Positions 11,211 through 23,124 of a stretch of 64,000 nucleotides of DNA are shown piece after piece. The notes beneath the pieces were generated by a model. It was not told where the DNA came from and made no database searches. It saw only the letters and a program-made list of their open reading frames with translations. Source of the stretch: Hygrocybe punicea (Eukaryota > Basidiomycota > Agaricomycetes > Agaricales > Hygrophoraceae). The first letter of the stretch is position 1. Each line of letters begins with the position of its first letter. Location: positions 5,642,001 to 5,706,000 of the forward strand of contig OY744468.1 in the NCBI GenBank assembly GCA_963556145.1, given 5' to 3'. The position numbers and the translations under genes were made by a program.

Positions 11211-11678
11211 AGCAATATGGGCTCAGGTTGAGTACCTCCTATTACACTTCCTTTGTAATACAGAGTACAACCTCAACAATCAACAGTGCATCAATGGTCA
11301 AGCGTCTCAGGCAGAAGTTGGATTTGAAGAGCACCCATCAACAGAACCATACATTTGAATTAATCTCAGGAGCAATAGAGGAGATACACAGGCGGTTCCC
11401 AAAGTGTGGTAGCGAAAACATCTGCAAGAACCTCCAACAAGAGTATGGCATGCATGTTTCATGGTAATGTACCAGTTTTAAACACCCTGCTATATATTGA
11501 TTTTTTATGCCACAGGGCATTGATATCAAATTTTCTCATTTCAACTGAATGACATGCTGTTGAAGGATGCTGCCATAACCGCTTCAAGCGAAAACACTTC
11601 TGGTGTGCTGGAGTGAATCATATCTGGTGTCAAGACCAAGACAATAAATGGTTACGTTTTGAACTTTATTTCCATAAC

Positions 11679-11998
11679 TAGGGAAATGCAGGGATAAGGG
11701 TAATCCCTGATCCGCAGGTATCCGTACTCATAAGAGTACGAGTACGGATACATATTCCCGTATCCGTGGGCTTCAAAATGAGCCTAAGATCATCCGAAAC
11801 GGTCAAGAATTGACTGAGATAGAGACTAAACATTGATTGGACTCTATCTCAGTCAAGTCTTGACTGTTTCGGGTGATCTCAGGCTCATTTTGATCAGGAA
11901 TCCGTGGGTAAAATCCATGGATATTGTATCCATATCTGTGGGGAGTACGAGTACGGATACAGACAAATGTATCCTGGGATTACCCCTGCATTTCCCTA
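11679..11998. mobile_element. 320-bp hAT-type foldback MITE in the integrase gene
   Basis: It begins TAGGGAAATGCAGGGATAAG and ends in the inverse of TAGGGAAATGCAGGGGTAAT. The 8-bp target duplication TCCATAAC is at 11671-11678 and 11999-12006. The interior is a foldback (GAGCCTAAGATC... paired with ...GATCTCAGGCTC). Removing the element and one duplication restores the exon frame, so insertion came after the gene was intact. Confidence 0.92.
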
Positions 11999-12668
11999 TC
12001 CATAACAGTGTTGACCCATTCATGTCGTACAACAACTGGTTGAAAGTCTGGTGGACCAACAAAAATCCGAAGCTGATCACCAGCTTCTACATCGAAGCTG
12101 CTCAGAAAACAGGGAGTAACGTGTCCTTGATTCTTTGTCTGCAAAACTTTGTCTCCTGATGTTATCAAGAAGTTCTGCCAGTAACTCAAAGCGATCCTGG
12201 TTCAGAAAACTTTGGTGTTGCCAATTCACAAACTCTGATATGCCACCAGCTTGGTCCCACTTTCAGCAACACCCTACAACACCAATGGATGAGGGAAAAG
12301 CATAATATTAAGTCCGAGGCAAATTGGTCCATCTTTTGTCGGGATTTTATGCCCGGCTTCAAGAATATCCTTGAGCATGGTGTGAATAGTGGGTGGTATG
12401 ATGCTAGTGATCCACTCAAAAAGTGAGTGTGTCCTATTTTGAGGTTTCTTAGCATTAACATTTTGGTCAGTTTTGTCTTTAGGTGGCTTGCGATACCATG
12501 GATTCAAGCTGAACTCGACAGATGGGTTATACAGCGGAACCAAACAGCGCCACACCGAGACAAGAAAAAGATCCTTCCTCATGGAATACCAGAGCTCATT
12601 CACCTGCATCCCGAATAATATGGTGCATTGGACATCAAGGTATGGATGTAGTTGTATAGTGTTCAAAG

Positions 12669-12872
12669 TAGTGTTGCCTCAGCTCAAGCTGATGTTTTTC
12701 AAAAAATGGCTATAACATTGTAAATAAAATAGGGATAATTACCAAAATATTTGAGAACCCATCGGCTTTTGGTGTGATCTATGTTCTCAAATATTTTGGT
12801 AATTATCCCTATTTTATTTACAATGTTATAGCCATTTTTTGAAAAACATCGGCTTGAGCTGAGGCAACACTA
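12669..12872. mobile_element. 204-bp palindromic hAT-type MITE in an intron
   Basis: Both ends read TAGTGTTGCCTCAGCTCAAG. The 8-bp duplication GTTCAAAG is at 12661-12668 and 12873-12880. The arms are nearly perfect over about 90 bp with a short loop. It sits between the GTATGG donor and TTCTAG acceptor of the integrase gene's last intron, so it need not destroy the message. Confidence 0.93.
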
Positions 12873-13470
12873 GTTCAAAGCCATCTCATACCCATTCTAG
12901 GTGGTTGTTCTGGCATCATTGCTAGATGAAGCCGAAAGGCTCTATGCTCCTCATGAAGACCCAGTCTTCCAACTCATGTCTCCACCATTCGAGGAGTGTG
13001 TGTATGGCCTCTATGCCAGCATTGGGAGGCCACCCATCTCATCTAGTTCATTCTGGGTCGTCTATCTCCAAATATTGCAGGCTTTTCGTGCACTGGTCAA
13101 TGCCGAACTTACACCCATATTAGAATCTCATCAGGAGATGCAAAGGCTAGCAAATGATGGCATCCCTCTTCTTTCTGGACTTTGGGAATTATAAAATGGC
13201 GACAATATAGTTGGCCCTTATGGAGAACCGGGATTCCCTAATCATACACGAGCAGAATCTGTTTCCGAATCTGCTCTGGAATATGCTGACTTTACAGATG
13301 AGGAAAGTAGTTCTGATGAAGAGTAAACTACCATTATTGTCCATGTAATAAATTCATTGTGCAAGAAAATCTCTATAACTATGGGTATCAGTTGGATGAA
13401 AAAAATTGTAAGTAAAGAGAAGAGATCGAAAAAATAGTCTATGCAGAGCCAGAGAACATTATGGCATTGA

Positions 13471-16155
13471 TCAGACCCTCTTTTTCTTCAACTTCCTTTC
13501 AGCTGGCCCTCCACCCTCAGTTATCTCCCCTTCCTTGGCTAAGAACAGGCTGCCATACTCCTGGCCTGAAACCTCCAACTCTTGCTCTTGCTGTAGCCTT
13601 TCCAACATCAATCCAGGTTTCAAGTGAGCCTTTGGTGCTGGCTTGATAGGAGATAGATCATAGAATTCACAGAACTTGTTGCAAATATGATCATCTCCAA
13701 AGTAGGTGAAGGAGGCTGCCAAATTCCCATCAGTGAACACATGCTCAGGTCTGAGGTCACTTTTGATACAAAGTAGGCATCAGAATACATAAAGAACAAG
13801 TAAAACTTACGGCGAAGTGATTATTTGCGGATCAGAGAGTAAAGTGAGACCTCCTGTGAGAAGTTGAATGTCAGCATGATTCTTGGTGACAAAACAATAT
13901 TGTATACCTTGTTGATCAAAAACAAAGACATGACGCTGAGTCTCAAGCATTTGGACGTGCTGAGCAAATGACAAGAATGGACCAACATATTCCCTCTTTG
14001 CGTCCAGCTGTGGAAGAGGAGCTGCCAAAGTGTTGTTGATATACTTGAGGTAATCTCTGTCTGATCCATGAACAACTTCCTCCAATAAATATGCATCTCG
14101 TTTATTGTTACTAGCCACTGCCAATGCTACGTTGACATAACACATCTTCGGTACAGGAAAGGGTAGCTTTCCTCAAGTCCAGTTTTCCCTTTCCATAAAC
14201 TCATATATGAGGCACATCAGAGCTGAAGCCCAGCATGAACAGTTGATTTTGGTGGTCAGTAATTCAGCTTGTTTAGGACCTTCAAATATAATTCGAGAAT
14301 CTGACGTTCAGCTGTTACAAAATGCCTGCTTGACACAAACAGCAAGAGATTCCAAGCCTGGAAAGACCGGCTTGTTGGTATGACCAAAGTACGCCACTTT
14401 GCAAGCACCAGAAATGGGGTCATTGGTATTGAATGTGAGGATGATGGGGAAACCTTTGTCCACAAGAAGAACAGGGGCTTTTTGGTTTGCAATAAGATGA
14501 TCAATGGAAGGGAACTCCGTTGGGTAAACCATGCATTCCGTGAATTTGAGGTCAACTTCGAAACAGATGAGTTGTCAGGGCCATTAGTGCATGTTGATCC
14601 ACTTACATATCCCTTGCATTGCTTTCCGACCTGGTGCTTTTTGTGCTTGCAATGCATGCCTCAGTCAAGAAGTACTGGTGGTACCTGTGCTGGTGACTGA
14701 TTGTAATGCCAGTGAACGGGTTCGAGGGACATCGGAAGAGTTGTCATCGGCTGATAATTTGGCATGCTGTCGTTTGGGCCTGGGTGGAGCTGCAATTTCT
14801 TTCACTTCTGTGACAAGCTGAATGACAGTCAATCAACCAGACATTCTTCGGTGTGTTTGCATACCTGTAACAGCACAGAGTCATCTCGGATACTGTTGGT
14901 ATGTGCAATTTCATATAGTTCATGTGATATTGCTAGTATCAACTCGAGAACCTTTCCACCAGCTTCAAAATGTCTTTTACCTCGAACCATTTTGAAATAT
15001 CATTGCGAGACAGCATCAACATCAAGATTCCATAACCCCTTTGGTAAGAGCTCTTCCCATTGTGCGGATCGGAGTTCGACATCATCAGGATTGAGCCCCA
15101 TGCCTTTTGTCCACTTAATGTACTTGTGTGCTACAGCCGTCACTCCAGTCAACTTGAGATCATTCACACCACTATGAACAGGTATGGATCCAACGGTCTC
15201 GCAAATATCCTGTGAACGCCACATTGAATTGGCTCTTGTGGAAATGTCATGGCTTCACTCACCGCAACCCATACGGCTGTTTTTCGACCTGGAAGCAGCA
15301 CCTTCACCCAAAACTTGATAATGATGACCCCAGCGACAGGCCCAACTGCAAATGCCTGGGCACTGAACTGATTCTTTACGTCCATGTAACGCTGATGGGC
15401 TTCTTGATAGCCATTGATGGTGGGTAGGTTCCAGAATTCTGCAGGGAATGCTAGTTGTGGGGCCTGATTATAGAGGGTTGGTGTTATAATCAATGGCCCC
15501 AGGGCTTGAGGGGAGGCAACAGTTGGAAACCATCATTTCAAGCTAGATATCCAAGTGCCTGCACTGGATCTGTCCGCTCTGTAACATTCGGCATGTGAGT
15601 CAGCATATCCATAGGGTAATATTCTCATACTCACAACCACGCTGTGCAATGGCAACTTGTCTCTGGATAGATTTAACACTTTCCACAGCTGTGTCTCATA
15701 TGAGTTAGCAAAACAGAGGTAAAATGATGAAAGTGGTTACCATCAACACGGTGAGTGGTTCTTTTGTTGAGGTAGTACTGATGGCAGTCAGAGCACACTT
15801 TTTGCCCAGCCCAAGAGCAATCTTGGTTCAACAGATAAAATATCCCTGCAGGCAGCTTGATCTGCTTCTTGCATGGACCACCGCAGATGACAATTTCATT
15901 TTCAGATGTGAATTCGGCGGCATACTGCGGCATGGATTGAAATATAAAAAGGAATGTTGGGGAGCAAAGGAGTGTTGTGTTGGGAGTGAAGAGTATTCTG
16001 AAGGCAGGGACACTGATGTGACTAAATAAAATTTTATTGGCCATAAATTGTGTGAAACCATGGAAGTGTAACCTCAGTCCGAATTGGGATTTCCATGCCG
16101 ATTGGTGTTCGACTGCTGGACTCTGTGTATTGTTATCGTACTTTAAAGGAAGCAA
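13471..16155 (-). pseudogene. Fungal alpha-type protein kinase gene, probably degraded
   Basis: Minus-strand exons run from a Cys-rich N-terminal segment (ICGGPCKKQIKLPAG, WAGQKVCSDCHQYYLNKRT; about 15930-15740), through NLPTINGYQEAHQRYMDVKN (about 15440-15380) and KYIKWTKGMGLNPDDVELR, into FPIILTFNTNDPISGACKVA (about 14470-14410). The C-terminal catalytic part reads DAYLLEEVVHG, YVGPFLSFAQHVQMLETQR and LLSDPQIITSP. A clean 59-bp intron (GTAAGT at 13809 to CAG at 13751) leads to EHVFTDGNLAASF and HICNKFCEFYDL. The last motif matches the zinc-binding end (HxxN/CxxxC-type) of alpha-kinases related to eEF2 kinase, expanded in Agaricomycetes. Out-of-frame stretches at 14535-14990 suggest decay or unrecognised introns. 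It lies inside the 11.8-kb inverted-repeat unit, convergent with the integrase gene. Confidence 0.65.
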
Positions 16156-16287
16156 AGTTTACATATATATCATGATCTCGAGACTGACCAGCCCCAAAAC
16201 GTCCACACAGGGTCAATCAGCTTGCTTAGCCAATATGTTGCGAAAGTGTAATACATTTACTTGCCAACACATTGAATACATTTTGAA

Positions 16288-17105
16288 TTACAGCCGTTTT
16301 AGTAATTCATGGCAGTAACTGGATTTTTTTTCATCAATTGAGAAATTTGGACTTAGTGGAATTTCCAGTGCTGAATCTTGTATCTCATGAAATACTGTAT
16401 GGATTAAGATGGTTATAGAGGGAAATTTGTACTATTTCTTATAGGCTATCTACTCCTATCATTACATTTGGACAATATTTAGTGTTTGGTGACTTGTGGA
16501 TGAAACAAAAGGTAAACCAGTACTTTTTGACACCCACAATGATATTGTCAAATTATGCCATCAAATGAGCTCATATGAAAAAGATTGTAGGGAGAAACGT
16601 CTTCAGTTTTTCAAGGGCTAGAAGTACAAATACCGTGTTTTCCTTCATTTTTGTCCTTGGAGCCAACATTTAAAATTCATGTAATATTTCAAGCCTAATG
16701 CAGACAAACATAGTGCAGATGCAATGTTGGCTCCAAGGACAAAAATGAAGGAAAACACAGTATTTGTACTTCCAGCCCTTGAAAAACTGAAGAAGCTTCT
16801 CCCTACAATCATTTTCATATGAGCTCATTTGATGGCATAATTTGACAATATCATTTTGGGTGTCAAAAAGTACTGGTTTACCTTTTGTTTCATCCACAAG
16901 TCACCAAACACCAAATATTGTCCAAATGTAATGATAGGAGTAGATAGCCTATAAGAAATAGTACAAATTTCCCTCTATAACCATCTTAATCCATACAGTA
17001 TTTCATGAGATACAAGATTCAGCACTGGAAATTCCACTAAGTCCAAATTTCTCAATTGATGAAAAAAAATCCAGTTACTGCCATGAATTACTAAAACGGC
17101 TGTAA
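16288..17105. repeat. 818-bp foldback element (arms about 390 bp)
   Basis: The left arm from 16288 (TTACAGCCGTTTTAGTAATT) pairs with the right arm to 17105; paired positions sum to 33393. Only a short loop near 16680-16710 separates the arms. The arm sequence is homologous to the inner arms of the element at 23125-24346 (shared GTATCTCATGAAATACTG and GTAAACCAGTACTTT). No clear target duplication was found. ORFs here are palindrome shadows. Confidence 0.9.
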
Positions 17106-17208
17106 GTAGCATTTGAAGGTATGGTACACAATACATATATGATAAATGGTATTCCACTACTTATTCTTGCTAAAGGGAAGTCATTTTCAGTGGAGGCTGA
17201 TCCGGCGC

Positions 17209-17860
17209 TCAGTGCTCTGGAACTTGGTAGCTCTTGATAGCTTTCTCGTCTGTGACACCAATGAACTGCTGTTGTAGGTGGTACGATGCATCAAAATAGA
17301 AGAGGTCGCTGTTGGGGTCGACGCGGTTGAATGTTGCAATGTCCTGGTAATTGGGGAGCGTCACCAAGGCCCCGATAAGCTGTATGTGTGTTCGTGTGTA
17401 TACCTTGCCCACCACAGTTAGGGCACACAGCAAGATTGGCTTGTCTGTACCAAAAGCAATAAGATACAACTTGCTTTGAATACGATTCAAACTAGGCCCA
17501 GTAAAGGCCTGCCGAGCCCACTCTGGAAGTGCCGTGATGGGAATGTGTTCACCCTCAATGACTGGTTTCCACTTTGGGACCAGAAAGTAGATCTCCTCAT
17601 GGTACTTGCATGTTCACTTGAGCGAACCATTAGGAAGTTTGCACTTTTTGTTCAACATGAGGTGGCCACCCTGGCTAATCACCATGCCTTCAAGGTCGAC
17701 TGTCATTCTTGGTTGGATGATGGAGCCAGGGGAAGGGTGATCTTGGGGGTTCATGGTGTGCAAACATGTCAGAACATGGTGATCTCCAGCAAGTTCCCTA
17801 AGGATCCAGACAACAGCCTTTGGCCTTTGGCCACCTCAACATTGACAAGCTCGTCACTGG
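17209..17860 (-). pseudogene. Unrecognised degraded coding segment
   Basis: The minus strand has an open frame (17490-17209) with SKLYLIAFGTDKPILLCALT, YTRTHIQLIGALVTLPNYQD and FDASYHLQQQFIGVTDEKAI, ending YQVPEH. Upstream (17860-17500) another frame has coding character but several stops (LVNVEVAKGQRLLSGSLGN, WWLARVATSC). I do not recognise the family. It is truncated upstream by the Tc1 element. Confidence 0.4.
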
Positions 17861-17872
17861 GTGATGGACGTA

Positions 17873-19465
17873 CAGTAGCCAACAAAACCGTTCAAATGTT
17901 TTTGACTTTTGGAAAGATACACTTATACTGCATGAGATAAATTCTGGAAAATTCTAAGAAAATTATGTAAGCTTCTCTGACATCACATTATGTTGCTTAC
18001 ATAAGGGTTAAGGCTTGTGTCCATTTATGGTGCCATTGTCACATGATTTTTGATGTCATAGCATTTGAACGGTTTTGTTGCCCACAATGGACAAGTACAA
18101 AAGTGCTAATCTAATATTTAGTATGCCCTCCTTTGGCCCTCAACACAGCTTCAACCCTCCTAGATATACTTTCAATCAAGTTCTGACACACCTCCTTTGG
18201 TATCTTCTCCCATTCTGTTTCACATCGCTCCCAAAGTTGATGTTGGCTCGAAGGTGGAATTTCATACTCGTCAAGCTTCTTTTTGAGGTACCACCAAAGA
18301 TGTTCGATAGGGTTTCGGTCAGGAGACTGTGCAGGCCACTTCATAACAATGTATTCATGGTCTGCAAACCACTTTTCAGCCCATTTGCTCTTGTGTTTGA
18401 GGTTGTTATCTTGTTGAAAGATGATGTCGGAGGGGGATTTGTTGTAATAATTGAGGGAATTTTGAAGTTCATCATCCAAAATGGAACAGTAGAGCTCTGC
18501 ATCCATCCTCCCCTCAATTCTGGTAGCATATCCAATGCCTTCCCAGAACATACAACCCCACATCATCACATTACCACCTCCAAACTTGATAGTACTCTCA
18601 ACCAGCCTATCACTCAAAGGCTCTCCCACCTCTTTTCACACCCATTTTCTTCCATCTGACCCTAGACAATTGATTTTGGTTTCATCAGTCCAAAGAACTC
18701 TTTTCCAGTCCTCCATAGTATACTCTTTGCATCTCTCAGCCCATGGCAACCTCTCCCTCCTATGGCATGCTTTGAGAAGAGGGCGTTTCCTCTTTACCAC
18801 GGGTCGTAGGCCAGACTCTCTCAAGTTGTGACGAACAGTCTGAGAGGATATAGAGTGGTTGGTCACATCTTTAAGGGCTTTGGTCACTTGCACTGCATTA
18901 TCAGCCTTGCGCATTCGAATTAAACGCTTAGCATAATTGATATCTGTAGTAGTGAGCTTGCGAGAGCGTCCTCCAGAAGACTTTGGAAGGTCAGGACAGT
19001 ACTCAGTGCAGATCTTGGAGATAGCACCAGTACTAGCACCAGTTAAATGATGGATGTCATGAGCAGAAGTGCCAGAATTAAGCAGAGTAATGATGCGATC
19101 ACGTTTTGCAGTAGAGAGAGGGCGCATAGTGGATTGGGGGTTTTGGAGTGTCAAGACGCTGGGTGTTTATACTCAAATAAAGACTGATCACATGACTTCG
19201 TTGATTGCATTCAACAATCAACAAAGTCATGTGACTTTAGTTGACTTTTGTACTTGTCCATTGTTGGCAACAAAACCGTTCGAATGCTATGACATCAAAG
19301 ATCATGTGACAATGGCACCATAAATGGACACAAGCCTTAACCCTTATGTAAGCAACATAATGTGATGTCAGAGAAGCTTCTCAGAATTTTCCAGAATTTA
19401 TCTCATGCAGTATAAGTGTATCTTTCCAAAAGTCAAAAACATTCGAACAGTTTTGTTGGCTACTG
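17873..19465 (-). mobile_element. Tc1/mariner transposon, 1,593 bp
   Basis: Ends CAGTAGCCAACAAAAC...GTTTTGTTGGCTACTG lie between TA dinucleotides (17871-17872 and 19466-19467), the expected target duplication. Inverted ends extend at least 90 bp and include an inner copy of the GTTTTGTTG motif (near 18068 and 19263). It carries one transposase gene on the minus strand and sits directly beside the inner edge of the right 1.75-kb arm. Confidence 0.95.
18111..19154 (-). pseudogene. Tc1-like DD34E transposase with one premature stop
   Basis: The reading frame spans 348 codons, about full length for the family. The N-terminal helix-turn-helix region contains STAKRDRIITLLNSGTSAHD and TGASTGAISKI. 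The catalytic triad is visible: Asp in WTDETKIN, Asp in FQQDNNLKH, and Glu in DRNPIEHLWWYLK, 34 residues after the second Asp. The only interruption is a TGA at 18636-18638 (GRKWV-stop-KEVGEPL). Family memory suggests Trp there, so TGG to TGA is likely. With intact ends and TA duplications, this is a recently inactivated copy. Confidence 0.92.
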
Positions 19466-19490
19466 TACCGGTCAATACATGGGTACCCCT

Positions 19491-21241
19491 CCGTATCAAA
19501 ATGATAAAGACACAATGATGCAACCTTCTTGTCGTTTAGACCGAGATTGTAGTAGAACAACAGGAGCTCGCGTAGCTTGTCCTTGGGAGTGTGGGGTGTG
19601 TCAGCCAGAAAGAAAGAGATGGAATGAAAAATGACTGATGGCATGGCTTGTATTGGTTTTGCTGGTTCACCTTGGTCATGGGGGAGAAGAAAAAGATGGT
19701 GTTTCACAACACGTGCCTGCAATTGTTGTCAAGATTCCATGATAAAGCAAAAATCACTGACTTGCTATCTCACTACCAGATGCTATCACCAGCTTTGCTC
19801 AAAGACCAAATCAGAACTTGCCATGTGCAGTGAAAGCATCAGGGCAAATCTATGCAAGAGCAGAATCTTCAAGGGCATTTATTCAACATTTCACAAACAG
19901 GGGTATCCAAAATTTCTCATTATTCCCCTCTAACAACCACTCCCAACATGGCAATTTCATCACCCAGATCAAAATCACCTGCAAAACTGTTAGCCCTGAT
20001 AATTTCAATGTGAGAAATGCAGGGGCAAGCAAGGGGGGGAAACTCATGGATACGTGCCATATTCACATTATCCAATTGCTTACAATGATTCCCCACCGTC
20101 ATTGCGAATTGTGGCCTGCACAGGAACTAACGACACTTCAGGAGACCCTTCACTGCTGCATTGGATGTCAAATGATCAGAGGGAGAGAGGGAGGGGTGAC
20201 AATCCATCGTTCTCATTCCCCATGCCAGAAAGTTGGGCTGGGGCTGATAGAAGTGCCGGAGAGTCAAATGATATGACGGCCAGGGCGAGCGGGGATAATT
20301 GGCCATCATTTTTGATGCTCAGACATAGCGCTGAGGTGGGTGGGAGCATCAACAAGTCGAACGATCGAAGGTTGAGTGTGAGTGGAGACAGTTGGCCATC
20401 TTCATTTGAGCCAATGCCTGCAAGTTGGGCCTGGGCAGATAGAGGCACCAGTGAGTCGAATGATAGCAGGGTGAGCATGAGGGGAGATAACAGGCCAGAT
20501 TTGTTATTGCCATTGGCATTGGCCATGGCTTGGGTGGGATTTTTTGGGGTGGATAGCGGCGGCGGCAAGTTGCTTTGTGCCTGGAGCACCAGTGTGGATG
20601 AGATAGGGTGGTGGGACATCAGATTGTTGTTTGGGAGTGTGAGTGTTTAAAGCGCGACCACGACCCAAAACATGCAAATAAAGTGCGAGAACTACAGCTA
20701 TTGCTAGGTGAGTGTTTCTCCTTTATCTAAGTAATATTTGATAGATTCTGTACACAACAGACCCAACGTCACTAGACTTCAATGAGGTTGTTCGTCTCAC
20801 CAACCGAATGTGCGTCGACAAAGTCACCTGAATGCCTGCCACGTCTTGAGGTGCAAGCCCATATGTGACACCTCCAACAAACTGAAGCTGGTGTGGCCGG
20901 TGAAGGGTTTTGAGGCCTCCTACTAAGTTCCAGGACTCTCAAAGTATGGATTCATGATTGTCTAATAGCAATTCCACATATCTTTTACTCAATAGTCTTG
21001 TGGTAATCTGATCGAGCCTCAGTCTTATATTAGAATTTATTCCTATGAAGATACTTGTACATGAAGGCACTTGATGCTATGAGGACACTTGTTAAACACT
21101 ATGAAGACACTTACTACTATATTACCTGTATGCGGAACACTTATCATTACTATGGTGGAGTGTCCTAGGTCCTAACGTCATGCTGTGTCTGACATTGAAT
21201 ATCACGTTACAAAAAAGGGCTGATCACTGTTGCTTTCCATA
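19491..21241 (-). repeat. Right arm of the 1.75-kb inverted repeat
   Basis: Reverse complement of 9460-11210. It contains the same duplicated start of the integrase ORF (19645 leftward on the minus strand to 19491) but the rest of that gene is absent, replaced by unrelated sequence and the Tc1 element. Outer-edge differences from the left arm include GCGG to ACAG near 21186 and three changes near 21204. Confidence 0.9.
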
Positions 21242-22606
21242 GAATACCATACCAGTAAGTCAAGACACTTTGTACTAGGTCACAGATAAACTGTTTAAAT
21301 TGTAATATGCACAATTGTCAACAAATACAGCACAGAAATCAGAGAATATTACACTTGAGCCAGAGGGCCGTTGCCTGCATTGCATATCTGAGTCCTACTC
21401 AGAACTTGATGATGTAAAATGAATAAACGCAAGATATTTATTGTCTAAAAATAATGTCTATGGACAATAGAACAAAATCTGGTTAGGCAAAGGAAAGTAT
21501 CTCCAAAAACCATTACCAAGCTATTGGTCTAGATGGCCACACAAGAGTACTGCTCATTGTATGGATACTATGGAATGACACCCCTGTCACAATATCAAGG
21601 CAATCCACCATGATTGTGGAATGAAATGCCTCCAAACATGATTCCGTCATTAAAAAGTCACACAGCGATGTATGAAGGGTTTGTCGACTCTGTGGCTGGT
21701 GATTCAAGAATTCCACAAATCTACTCCACAAATCTACTCATACACAAGATCTTGAAGTTTTTTCAAGCTGTCAATAAATCCCACCATTGTTTCTCAGTCA
21801 TCACATTCATCCAGCCCATGGAATATGAACTGCTGCAGCAAGTCTAAGTCTGAGACAAAGCCAAACAAATAGTGGCATTTGCCACAATAATAGATTGGCT
21901 GGCTGAAAATTCTTGGGGGCTTAGTCCTCATTAAGACTGAGCCTAAATAAATTTAGGACTTGGAAATCCTGGAACATGATAAATCATGACCTTGAAGCTT
22001 CTATGGTTCTTCATATCATTCTTCCTGTCTGTGGTCATGAAAGTTTCCAGTCATGAAAGTTTCCATCTTAATTTCCAGGACTGGCCCAGAGAGCTGACTC
22101 ATATTCTAGGTCCCATCTAGTTGCCCAGCCACACCCATCATGGATACCAGCTTCAAAGAAAATTACAGAGATGTTGAAGCATCATGCACATATTGCACTT
22201 GTATTGCAATCAAGATATGTTGAAATTGGGATGTTTTAAGGCTAATCAGAGTGTGTCAAACTTAGAATAGACCAAGTAGAAAGATTCCAAGCTCAGGAAC
22301 AAGAGCTGCATATCATCAGGTGAGAAGGTACAAGGCAGGAGAGGAGATAGGAAAAAAAGTGAGGCACTGAGAGCCATGAGGATATGCTATCATGGTATTA
22401 TGCAAGCACACAGTAGGCAGGGATGTGATAGTGCTGGAGGGGGAGAACAATCAGGAGTGAAGAAGTGAGGGGGAGGAGCCAGGGCTTGCAATGTGCAGAA
22501 GTATGAATAGCAGGACTGATCTGCTCTGAAACATGATGCTATTTGTGATAGCTGAAGGTGATAGTATATGGACCCCCATGTACACCTCTTTATCAATATT
22601 TATAGA
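21242..22606. other. AT-rich intergenic region; no gene supported
   Basis: Only short ORFs on both strands. A copy of the CCTAAATAAATTTAGGAC motif (also near 5870) is at about 21943. Nothing else was recognised. Confidence 0.5.
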
Positions 22607-22687
22607 TAGTGTTGCCTAAACTCAGCTAGTCAGAACAAGCTGATCCTGGTCCTGATTTTTCTGACCAGCTGAGTTTAGGCAACACTA
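22607..22687. mobile_element. 81-bp palindromic hAT-type MITE
   Basis: Both ends read TAGTGTTGCCTAAACTCAGC. The target duplication TTTATAG(A/T) is at 22599-22606 and 22688-22695 (7 of 8 matching). It shares TAGTGTTGCC with the 204-bp MITE at 12669 and the 10.5-kb hAT at 29321, so the same transposase may mobilise it. Confidence 0.88.
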
Positions 22688-22829
22688 TTTATAGTCTACT
22701 ACCATATTTGAATTCATAAGGTGTCTTGTTATCATGATGCAGATGGTGAATTTCTCAACACAACAGGGGAAGTGAGTAAGTACATCAACACACAACAAGG
22801 TATAGGTGGGCTACTCTAAGTAATTAGAA

Positions 22830-23124
22830 TAGGTGGGGAAATGCAGGGGAGGTTGAGAAGGGGGCAGGAAGGGAGGGGGAGGTTGAGAAGGGCCAGGAGA
22901 GGGCAGGAGGGGGCCAGGAAGGTTAAGAAAAGCCAGGAGAGAGGTTAAGAATGGTGGGAGAAGTAGTGGGAGGGTGTGAGAGGACTCAGGGTGTTAAGAA
23001 AGCTGGGAGGGGATGTGAGAGGTGCGAGAGGGCATGAGAGGACTCAGGGAGGTTAAGAAGCATGGGAAGGGGGCAGAAGTGGTGCAGAACAATGTGAGGG
23101 GTTAAGAAGAGCAGGGCTCTTGGG
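22830..23124. repeat. Purine-rich degenerate minisatellite
   Basis: Irregular repeats of GAGGTTGAGAAGGG, GGCAGGAGGGGGCCAGGAAG and GGTTAAGAA fill this stretch on one strand. Similar purine-rich sequence resumes at 24355-24440, so the hAT-like element at 23125-24346 inserted into a longer purine tract. Confidence 0.7.

Larger units (their letters stand above)
11057..13325 (+). pseudogene. Basidiomycete integrase-core (DDE) protein gene, with two MITE insertions
   Basis: The start is chosen at ATG 11057 (MPSVIFHSIS). Exons in order encode DKLRELLLFYYNLGLNDKK, VKRLRQKLDLKSTHQQNHTF, FKRKHFWCAGVNHIWCQDQD, then WLKVWWTNKNPKLITSFY, TQSDPGSENFGVANSQTL, WLAIPWIQAELDRWVIQRN and LLDEAERLYAPHEDPVFQL. They end in an acidic tail (FTDEESSSDEE) with a stop near 13325. 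I recognise this order as a widespread mushroom family with a retroviral-integrase-like fold; QDQD and SDPGSENFG carry likely catalytic Asp residues. Introns: GTAATG...CACAG (11465-11514), GTGAGT...TTTAG (near 12424-12481) and GTATGG...TCTAG (12632-12900). One MITE lies in coding sequence (11679-11998) and one inside the last intron (12669-12872). The first disables the gene. Confidence 0.7.
9460..21241. mobile_element. 11.8-kb unit bounded by 1.75-kb inverted repeats
   Basis: Left arm 9460-11210 and right arm 19491-21241 are reverse complements with no length difference: paired coordinates sum to 30701 at both ends. Between the arms lie a DDE integrase-core gene, an alpha-kinase gene, a foldback element and a Tc1/mariner element. 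I see no convincing target duplication at the outer edges (left flank ...AGGCGTG, right flank GAATACC...). It could be a large transposon with long inverted ends and its own integrase, or two oppositely inserted copies of an integrase-gene locus, the right one truncated. Both arms contain the first ~150 bp of the integrase ORF, which favours the second reading or a duplication. Confidence 0.6.

Noticed and set aside
16670..16897. 75-codon ORF in the foldback element
   Set aside because: It lies across the palindrome and mirrors a frame on the other arm; no codon bias or domain.
9460..21241. Arms as LTRs of a retroelement
   Set aside because: The arms are inverted, not direct, and no RT, gag or primer-binding site lies between them.
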